Assembly (NCBI RefSeq): GCF_947179515.1
Contig: NC_067480.1
Location: 12,536,201 to 12,600,200, forward strand
From: Apodemus sylvaticus
Lineage: Eukaryota > Chordata > Mammalia > Rodentia > Muridae
Length of the DNA stretch: 64,000 bases
Reading direction: 5' to 3'
Part shown: piece by piece, positions 56,501-64,000 of the stretch
Numbering within the stretch: the first letter of the stretch is position 1
How the letters are laid out: each line of letters begins with the position of its first letter
Notes under the pieces: model-generated
What the model was told of the DNA's origin: nothing
What the model saw: only the letters and a program-made list of their open reading frames with translations
Database searches by the model: none
Made by a program: the position numbers and the translations under genes

Positions 56501-57394
56501 CTTGAGCACATGGGTTCAGGGGAAAATTTCCTAAACAGAACACCAATAGCTTATGCTCTAAGATCAAGAATTGACAAATGGGACCTCATAAAAAGTTCTT
56601 TCCAGCTTCTTGCTATTATAAATAGGGCTACTATGAACATAGTGGAACATGTGTCATTATTACATGCTGGGAAATCCTCTGGGTATATGCCCAGGGGTGG
56701 TATAGTGGGGTCCTCCAGTAGTATCATGCCCAGTTTTCTAAGGAATTCCCAGACTGATTTCCCAGGACACTGTCAAAAGGACAAAATGGCAACCAACAAA
56801 TTGGGAAAAGATCTTTACATCCAACAGAGGGCTAATATCCAAGACATACAAATAATTCAAGAAGGTAGACTCCAGAGAACCAAATAACCCTATTAAAATG
56901 GGATACAGAGCTAAACATAGAATTTTCACTCGAGGAATATCGAATGGCTGAGAAGCACATAAAGAAATGTTCAATATCCTTAGTCATCAGGGAAATGCAA
57001 ATCAAAACAACCCTGAGATTTCACCTCACACCAGTTAGAATGACTAACATCAAAAACTCAGGAGAAAACAGGTGCTGGCAAGGATGTGGAGAAAGAGGAA
57101 CACTCCTCCACTGCTGGTGGGGTTGCCAGTTTGTATATCCACTCTGAAAATCAGCATGTAATAATGACACATGTTCCACTATGTTCATAGTAGCCCTATT
57201 TATAATAGCAAGAAGCTGGCAAGAACACAGATGTCCCTCAATGGAGGAATGGATACAGAAAATGTGGTATAGTTACACTATGGAATAGTACTCAGCTATT
57301 AAAAACAATGAATTCATGAAATTCTTAGGCATGTGGGTGGAACTGAAGAATGTCATCCTGAGTGAGGATACCCAGTCTCAAAAGAACACACATT
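53558..57394 (+). pseudogene. L1 ORF2, heavily decayed
   Basis: The expected ATG is GTA at 53558. The endonuclease LNING and QEMH (E retained, T lost) motifs are at about 53600-53690. Open pieces remain at 53687-53932, 54440-54853 and 55928-56236. The RT catalytic motif reads FADA then MIV and a TAG (55660-55677), so one catalytic aspartate is replaced. Sequence near 55200-55220 is deleted. An inverted block occupies 56595-56762, and about 86 bp are missing at 57151/57152. The Cys-rich segment is at 57070-57130. The stop codon and 3' UTR are gone. Confidence 0.88.
56595..56762 (-). other. Inverted block from ORF2 C-terminal region inside a + strand L1
   Basis: About 168 bp in - orientation lie inside + strand ORF2, replacing about 20 bp between the codons for DLIK and DTVKRTK. 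The first 68 bp (56602-56669) are the exact reverse complement of 57152-57219 downstream. The remaining part corresponds to the roughly 86 bp missing at 57151/57152. The two 68-bp arms could pair as a stem with a loop of about 480 bases. Confidence 0.88.
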
Positions 57395-57409
57395 GAATAT
57401 ATATGTATA

Positions 57410-57745
57410 TTGAATAGATAGGGAGAAAGTGGACAGCATTGTCTTGTCCATTAAATTTGATCTTGGATGTTGGTTTACTATATGTTGCTTTTATTATGTT
57501 TAGGTATGTGCCACAAATTCCTGATCTCTCCAAGATGCAGCAGAAAAGAGCATTGTATTTTGTCAAAGCCTTTTTTCAGTATCTAATGAGGTAATCATGT
57601 GGATACTTTCCTTCAGTTTGTTTATATATTATATTAAGTTGATGGATTTTCATATATCGAAACATCCCTGTATCCCTGGAATGAACCCTACTTGATTTGG
57701 GGGAATGACGTTTTTGATGTGTTCTTGGGTTTGATTTAGAAAGCC
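57410..57745 (-). mobile_element. L1 ORF2 RT fragment
   Basis: The + strand shows the reverse complement of the RT palm: ATAGGGAGAAAGTGGACAGC, GTTTAGGTATGTGCC, TTTTGTCAAAGCCTTTTTTC, CCCTGTATCCCTGGAATGAAC and TTTTTGATGTGTTCTTGG. It meets the + strand L1 end at about 57394-57410. It is broken by frameshifts. Confidence 0.8.
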
Positions 57746-57779
57746 AAAACCTATATGTTCCCCCCACCCCTTTTTTTCA

Positions 57780-57975
57780 CTCTCAGATTCAGGCTATTTG
57801 TCTTAGGTTTAAGGCTTTGATCCATTTGCACTTCTTTTTCATATACATTTAAAAATAAGAGTATAATTTCATTCTTTAGATACAGCTATAATGGTTGATC
57901 ATTATGATGTGTTGAAGATACTATTTTTTCTCTAATGTATATTTTTAAACCTCTTTATAAAGAAGCAAAAGCAAA
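57780..57975 (-). mobile_element. Old L1 ORF2 fragment
   Basis: Text such as GGCTTTGATCCATTTGCACTTC, TGTGTTGAAGATACTATTTTTTC and CTAATGTATATTTTTAAACC corresponds to ORF2 after the RT, on the - strand. It may be one element with 59200-59370 and 59600-60165, which carry successively more 5' parts. Confidence 0.6.
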
Positions 57976-58056
57976 AACAAAATGCAAACACAAAAATCAG
58001 GTGGCCACCTTATTTTATTACATTCTCACTAGCTTTCTGTTTTCAAACTTCTTCAC

Positions 58057-58270
58057 TGCCTAAGCTTGGCTGTCCTGGAACTTGCTCTGTAGACTGACTT
58101 TGAACTCACAGTTTTGCATGCATATCTCATAAGAACTGTCATTAAAGATGTGGTCCCCCAAGCTTAGACTTCAGTTTTTCTCCACCTAGAATGCGCTGTG
58201 TTCTAAGCTGGCCTTGAACTCAGAGATCTGCTTGTCTTTGCCTGAGTTTAAAGGCGTGTACTGTCATGCC
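58057..58270 (-). mobile_element. Old B1 SINE, two pieces
   Basis: GGCTGTCCTGGAACTTGCTC (58067) and AAGCTGGCCTTGAACTCAGAG ... TAAAGGCGTGTACTGTCATG (58206-58266) are B1 on the - strand. About 100 bp of other sequence separates them, so this is either one split B1 or two partial copies. Confidence 0.7.
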
Positions 58271-58289
58271 TGGACCTAAACTTAACTGG

Positions 58290-59140
58290 GTAGAATCTTT
58301 TCCCAGTGTCACTATTCCCTTAACTCAATTTAATATCCTTGAACACAGGATTGAGCTGCATTTACTTCCTGGTGCCCCTTTAACACCATATATATTATAT
58401 TTTATTGCTACACTTGTTCGAAATGTTCTTCACGAGACTAAATCAGAAAACAAAGTCTCAGCTAGGTTTTTTGAGATTTCCTTTGTCAACACAAATAATA
58501 TAAATCTCTTTATATTAACCTCAGCTAGACTCTTTATACAAGGGCAAAAATCAGCCACATTCTTCACCAAAATCCCTCAAAAGCAGTCTCTAGGCTACAT
58601 ATTTAAATTCTTCACTCAAACCTCTTGGGTCAGGTTCACATTGTTCAAGTCACTCTCAATAACCAAGTATTTTATATTCCTATTAGGATAGCCCATTAAG
58701 CTCCACTTAAAGCATTCCACTTATTTCTAAATCTTAAATCCCCAAATCTACATTCTCCCAAATAAAAGCATGGTTAGGCCTATGGCAGCAATACTTTACT
58801 CCTAGTACCAACTTCTATCTTAGGGTTTACTGCTGTTAACAGATACCATGACCAAAGCAACTCTTATAAGGACAACATTTAATTGAGGCTGGCTTAGAGA
58901 TTCAAAGGTTCAGTTAATTATATCATCAATGTAGGAGCCTGGCAGAATCCAGGCAGGCATGGTAAAGGAGGAGCTGAGAGTTCTACTTCTTCATTTGAAG
59001 ACCTTTAGCAGAATACTGGCTTCCAGGCAGCTAGGATGAGAGTCTTAAGCCCACACCCACAGTGACACACCTACTCCTAAGGCCACACCTCCTAATAGGG
59101 CCCACCCGGGCCAAGCATATACAAACCATCATAGTAAATT
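58290..59140. repeat. Dispersed mouse repeat, family not assigned
   Basis: The right part (58812-59140) reads TCTTAGGGTTTACTGCTG, CAGATACCATGACCAAAGCAA, GGACAACATTTAATTGAGGCT, GGCTTCCAGGCAGCTAGGATG, CCACACCTCCTAATAGGG. This is a phrase very widely dispersed in mouse DNA. The left part is less certain. The 141-codon + frame at 58266-58691 lies here and has no recognisable domain. Confidence 0.55.
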
Positions 59141-59199
59141 TTAACATTTTCGGTTTTATATATTGCCCATTCATATAACTCAAGGATGATTGAAATTTT

Positions 59200-59370
59200 A
59201 TATTTTGAAAATTACTTCAATTTGCTCTTAAATTCGTTTTGCCAGTATTTTATTAAGAATATTAACATTTTTATACTTATATTCATCATTGGCATTGGCC
59301 TTTAATTTTCTTTGACTAGTTTTGGTATCAGGTTAATCTACCTCTACAAAAGAAATTTGATCTTCACAAT
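59200..59370 (-). mobile_element. Old L1 ORF2 RT fragment
   Basis: TTCGTTTTGCCAGTATTTTATTAAG and CTTTGACTAGTTTTGGTATCAG with AAAGAAATTTGATC are the reverse complement of the RT segment encoding an AKILNKILANRI-like stretch; compare 16160-16290. Divergence is high. Confidence 0.65.
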
Positions 59371-59599
59371 GCATGGAGTAAAGAAGTAGCCTAACCAGTT
59401 GCTACACCAAAGGCTCAGAAAATAAATGAAAGAGTAGACAGAGAATTATTAGAGTCCAAGATATAGACAATCAGAATTTATGATGTGGGATAATGTCTCT
59501 GCCTATGACAGGAATGATTCATTCAAGAACTCTTAGAAACTGAGAAAAGGAGGGAGGCGAAAGGAGGAAGGAAAGGAGGGAGGAGACACTGAAGGTGTG
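59371..59599. other. Non-genic stretch between old L1 pieces
   Basis: Unrecognised sequence with a purine-rich AAGGAGGGAGG tract near 59545-59585. Confidence 0.5.
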
Positions 59600-60165
59600 G
59601 ATATTGTTTTTCAATCCAATTCCTTTCATTATTGTTTTTATTAGGGAATTATGATTATTAATATTGAGAGTTAATAATGAACAGTGTTTAATAATTGCTG
59701 TTGTTCTGTTTTTGTGTCCTTTACATATACCTCTGTTTGTTAACTGATGTGGTATTGTTTATGTATTCCTTATGTCTTTCTGTATTTGTATACTTTACTC
59801 TTAAGGCTAAAATATTTCTTGTAGTATCCTCCTCTATAAAACCAAAATAACAGGCATAATTTTCTTAAGTCTGTTTTTATTATAAAAAGTTTTTCTTCCT
59901 TAATTATAACTATTACTTGTGCTATCATAGTTTGGCTTTTGTGATCTGTGACAACTTATAGAGTGTTGCATTTAGATATTCTTGCTTTCATAAATATGGT
60001 GGGAAGTCAAGCATTATTTTGATTTGTCTGCATTTGCATATGTCTTATTCTGTCTCTCTTACATCTTTCAATAGATTTTCTATGTTCTGTAAATTTAGTA
60101 TTTAATTATTATTTGATATGGAGAATTTCTTTTCTGGTTCTTTCTACTTCCTTTTCTGTATCTCT
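59600..60165 (-). mobile_element. Old L1 ORF1/ORF2 junction region
   Basis: TCAATCCAATTCCTTTCATTATTG, TTATTAGGGAATTATGATTATTAATATTG and TCTTGTAGTATCCTCCTCTATA match, with many changes, the reverse complement of the ORF2 start, spacer and ORF1 end (compare 17730-17990). It is the 5'-most piece of the old - strand L1 series in this part of the window. Confidence 0.55.
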
Positions 60166-62429
60166 CTTGCACCTTGATAGGCAAGGTGGATTTATTTGGA
60201 TTAAGGCAGCCTTATCTAAGATGAGGGCAAATGCCATGCATTAGATGCCATGCATTGCTGTGGATCTTGGTGGGATGCAAAGATGACTCTAAACATCTGT
60301 ATCTTATGTTGCAGGGCACATAAGATGTGCCCAGAGGGCCTTAGGCCAGGTGACTGGTAGGGAGAAATGGGTAAGGGTTGCTTCCTCTGGCTTACCTACC
60401 AGAGTCTAAACTCCATGAGGCTTTGCAGTGATGTGATCATTGAAAGAAGTGGTGAATAGGTTTGTGCTGTTGTTGTGTTGATTTCTATCTCTGTCTACAA
60501 CAGTTTCATTGCCATGCCCTTTAAGAGTCTGTTCCTTTTCACAAGATCTTCCAACAGTACTTTGTGGGGATATTTCTTTTGGTTCTATTCTGCTTGGTAC
60601 AGCTCATTCCTTAATCAGGATTGGCATCACTGAGATTACTGTTTTGCTTTTTCTCCTCCAGAGTGTGAACTTCAATCTTCTTCTGGAATGAGGGGTGTTT
60701 AACTGGTTTGCAAGGAGAGACCCAGACTGTGTCCAAAACACACCGTCAACCCACTTTCCATTCCTTTCCTCTCTCAATTTTAGCTTGTGCTTTAGGAGGC
60801 TCTGGTGTCGTCAGCAATTGGCTGTGGTACAATTATTGTCTTTCTTCTGGCTGATGTTTTCTTTCAGACACATCCTGTGTGCATTACTTGTATGATTTTT
60901 GAAATCTATTCACAAATGGGTAAAGCATATTTCAACAACAAATATATATTTAAGCACCCTAATGCATTACATCTTTCTTGTAAAAATGCAACTTGGAAAC
61001 TTTTATTTAAATTTTTCTTTACACTTCTTCAATGATTAGTCCTTGTTTTTCTTGTATCCCAAAACTGTGATCTTTCTGGAGAAGTTTTCCCTGATAATAT
61101 CACTAATTTCACTGCTTCTGAGTCCTTATAGCTGCATATTATTAGACATTTTCCCATTGGAACTTGTTGTAAGAAAGTTACAATACCCAATTGTTCAAAT
61201 ACCCAATTTATATACATATTGTTTAACACTGAATTTCAGGTATATTTTATATGCATACTTAAGTTTACCTGGTAAGCAGCATAGATATTTGATGAAAAGC
61301 TAGTTATATGACATTTTGCATACTGTTGACCTTTGAATATAGAAAATATGCAATGAAAGCCTACTTTGTTGTCATGGGCTCTATTTCTTGGTGTACCTAT
61401 CACATATGCTCATTGTAGAATATAATTGAATAGTAATTGCTAAAATTCAGCCTCAATTGTCACTATAGCATTTATTAATAAATCCCATGTTCACTGAAGA
61501 CTAGAACTTTATGTTTTGAGAATTTACTCTGTCCTTCTAATTGTGCAATTACTTTTCAAAACATCAGTGACCTAAAATAGTAAATAGCATGCAGCTAAGT
61601 ACAGTGTTCACATCAAATGTATAAATGTATTTTTGCTATTGTCTTTATGTAGATAAGATCATGAGGAAAGCTCTGCTACATGATCAGAGGCATGGATATA
61701 TTTTAGGTGACCCAAATTCTTCTCTGTTGAAAAATCAATCCCTTCTTCTTTTACTATTTGTGAAGTTTTATACATTATTGCATGTTTATGATTCAAAAAA
61801 ATCTCTCTAAAAGAAAAGTCCCTCCAAGGACTAAAAGAAAAATTGAAAGCTTTAAAACATCAAAGCAAAATGCATATTTCATGTCATGGCAGTAAGTGCT
61901 GCATTATATTAGTGATTTAGCTATAGGATCAGTGACTTTTCTGTCCGTTACTGAATCTCTAATATCATAAGAAAGTTACTAATGTGATAAAAGTCTTAAA
62001 GTATTACTGACTTTCTATCATGCTCTTGAAGTGAATTTTTATAGTATTAGCAAAAACAGACTTTCAGAATACCATATAAACTGACCAAAATGATAATAGA
62101 AGGAGCTTGAAAATCAATAATACAGTTTATTCTGCTGGTCTGTTTGAAGCTTCTCATATTTCATCTTCTGATCTTTCTGTTTTAGTGGTTTCTGCTCCGT
62201 GATGAGTTGCAAGGTCCTGGCTTCCTTTGAAATGACAGCTAGTCTGCTATAGATTGTCATGCTAAGAACAGACTTTAATTTTTCTCTATTAGAATTATTC
62301 ACAGCAAAGACTGCTAACAAGATATCTGTAATTCAATAAATGTTCCTGTCAGCTTTGTTGGAAATGAAAATCCCAGTAATCATCAGTCTCTCAATGCCAC
62401 CATTTGTGTTTCCAAGGGCTTTATTCCCA
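60166..62429. other. Non-genic stretch
   Basis: No exon or repeat is recognised. A GATGCCATGCATT-type phrase is duplicated near 60230-60256. Open frames are under 90 codons and featureless. Confidence 0.55.
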
Positions 62430-63616
62430 TTTTTTTTATTCAATAAATTTTTTATTTACATTTGAAATGATTTCCCCTTTTCTAGACCCCCACTCCCCGA
62501 AAGTCCCATAAGCCCCCTTCCCTCCCCCTGTTTTCCCACCCAACACTTCCCACTTCCCTGTTCTGGTTTTGCCCTATACTGCTTCACCGAGTCTTTCCAG
62601 AACAAGGAGCCACTCCTCCGTTCTTCTTGTACCTCATTTGATGGATTATGTTTTGGGTATTCCAGTTTTCTAGGTTAATATCCACCTATTAGTGAGTGCA
62701 TACCATGTTTGATCTTTTGAGTCTGGGTTACCTCACTTAGTATGATGTTCTCCAGCTCCATCCATTTGCCTAAGAATTTCATGAATTCATTGTTTCTAAT
62801 GGCTGAATAGTACTCCATTGTGTATATATACCACAATTTTTGTATCCACGTTTCTGTTGAGGGATACCTGGGTTCTTTCCAACTTCTGGCAATTATAAAT
62901 AGGGCTGCTATGAACATAGTGGAACATGTATCCTTATTACATGCTGGGGAATCTTTTGGGTATATGCCCAGGAGTGGTATAGCAGGATCTTCTGGAAGTG
63001 AGGTGCCCAGCTTTCTGAGGAACCGCCAGACTGATTTCCAAAGTGGTTGTACCAATTTGCAACCCCACCAGCAGTGGAGGAGTGCTCCTCTTTCTCCACA
63101 TCCTCGCCAACATCTGCTGTCTCCTGAATTTTTAATCTTAGCCATTCTGACTGGTGTAAGGTGAACTCTCAGGGTTGTTTTGGTTTGCATTTCCCTAATG
63201 ACTAATGTAGTTGAGCATTTTTTAAGATGCTTCTCCGCCATCCGAAGTTCTTCAGGTGAAAATTCTTTGTTTAACTCTGTACTCCATTTTTTAATAGGGT
63301 TATTTGGTTTTCTGGAGTCTAACTTCTTGAGTTCTTTATATATATATTGGATATTAGCCCTCTATCTGATGTAGGGTTGGTGAAGATCTTTTCCCAATTT
63401 GTTGGTTGCTGATTTGCCCTTTTGATAGTGTCCTTTGCCTTACAGAAACTCTGTAATTTTATGAGGTACCATTTGTCAATTCTTGATCTTAGAGCATAAG
63501 CTATTGGTGTTCTGTTCAGGAACTTTCGCCCTGTACCGATGTCCTCAAGGGTCTTCCCCAGTTTCTTTTCTATTAGCTTCAGAGTGTCTGGCTTTATGTG
63601 AAGGTCCTTGATCCAA
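62430..63616 (-). mobile_element. Inverted L1Md, sense 3' part
   Basis: On the - strand this is an A tail (T run from 62430), a short G-rich 3' UTR and the ORF2 C-terminus. It starts at codons for WIKDLHIKPD (63616) and ends at the stop at 62675. The frame is open at 62675-63241 (188 codons, with the CWRGCGERG...HCWWGC segment) and at 63319-63616. A two-base TA insertion in the run near 63338-63350 separates them. At 63616/63617 it meets + strand ORF2. Confidence 0.93.
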
Positions 63617-64000
63617 AGCAAACAGCATAACGTACCTTGGGATGACTCTTACCAAACATGTGAAAGATCTGTATGACAAAAACTTCAAGACTATGAAGAA
63701 GGAAATGGAAGAAGACCTCAAAAATGGAAAAACCTCCCATGCTCATGGATCGGCAGGTTAATATAGTTAAATATAGTTAAAATGGCCATTTTGCCAAAAG
63801 CAATATACAAATTCAATGCAATACCCATCAAAATCCCAACTCAATTCTTCACAGAGTTAGAAAGGGCAATCCTCAAATTCATCTGGAATAACAAAAAACC
63901 CAGGATAGCTAAAACTATTCTCAACAATAAAAGAAACTCTGGTGGTATCAGTATCCCTGACCTCAAGCAATACTACAGAGCAATAGTGTTAAAAACTGCA
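63617..64000 (+). pseudogene. Inverted L1Md, 5' part (ORF2 after RT palm)
   Basis: This + strand block begins at codons for a NSITYLGMTLTKHVKDLYDK-like segment and reads to the RT end (AIVLKTA) at the window edge. One A is missing in the AAAAAATGG run near 63722, and ATATAGTTAA is duplicated near 63760-63780. Under twin priming it should continue to the right for roughly 200-250 bp, to near the WIKDLHI codons. Confidence 0.9.

Larger units (their letters stand above)
51920..57394 (+). mobile_element. Near full-length L1, decayed, 3' UTR missing
   Basis: The order is 5' UTR with two monomer-like units (51920-52392), ORF1 (52393-53482), ORF2 (about 53558-57394). The 3' UTR and A tail are absent: at about 57394 the sequence gives way to - strand L1. 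Many frame breaks and an internal inverted segment (56595-56762) show that it is much older than the copy at 13.7-20.3 kb. Confidence 0.9.

Noticed and set aside
58266..58691. 141-codon + strand frame
   Set aside because: It starts within an old B1 end and lies in dispersed-repeat sequence. It shows no domain, signal or exon context.

Overview
The window is a gene-poor, AT-rich stretch of a murine rodent genome, most likely genus Mus. The evidence is L1Md-type LINE-1 elements (ORF1 starting MAKGK, F/A-like 5' UTR monomers, murine 3' UTR), B1, B2 and B4-class SINEs, a URR1-type hAT transposon, a U6 snRNA retrocopy and dense (TA), (CA), (GA), (TC) microsatellites. I see no host protein-coding exon, tRNA, rRNA or CRISPR. 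Almost every long open frame is a piece of an L1 or its antisense shadow, and the only intact long coding frame is an L1 ORF1. Family names were judged by eye; no database search was possible.

Layout. 1-7311: a + strand L1 3' half (1-1929, with A tail) abuts and probably interrupts an older L1 whose ORF2 runs on the - strand (1930-5300) and whose 5' UTR, ORF1 and first ORF2 codons are flipped to + (5301-7311), a textbook twin-priming inversion. 7312-13727: non-genic sequence with two B1 copies, an old dispersed repeat and microsatellites. 13728-20292: a full-length (about 6.57 kb) - strand L1 with target-site duplications, tandem 5' UTR monomers, an intact 419-codon ORF1 and an ORF2 broken only by two single-base indels. 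20303-28344: unique sequence, SINEs and old L1 3' UTR relics. 28345-30331: a second inverted L1. 32.5-41.3 kb: microsatellites, a B4-like SINE, two L1 3' ends and a URR1 copy. 41290-44665: stacked insertions of several ages into old - strand L1 sequence. 45-48 kb: a second URR1 with 8-bp duplications, an octamer array, the U6 pseudogene with a long GAAA tail and a degenerate LTR-like repeat. 51655-57394: a nearly full-length but heavily decayed + strand L1 that lost its 3' UTR and carries a local inverted duplication. 57410-60165: older - strand L1 pieces with a B1 and another dispersed repeat. 62430-64000: a third inverted L1, running off the window.

How the parts relate. L1 ORF1p (RNA chaperone) and ORF2p (endonuclease and reverse transcriptase) copy their own RNA, and also mobilise SINE and U6 RNAs in trans; the duplications around the B1, B2 and U6 copies fit that. 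The copy at 13.7-20.3 kb is the least damaged and is the only one whose promoter, ORF1 and ORF2 catalytic motifs are all still encoded. No previously undescribed gene system is evident. The points most worth a second look are structural: near-seamless twin-priming inversions, a 68-bp perfect inverted repeat inside a decayed L1, an ORF1 with an expanded coiled coil, and a microsatellite apparently born from an L1-internal seed.
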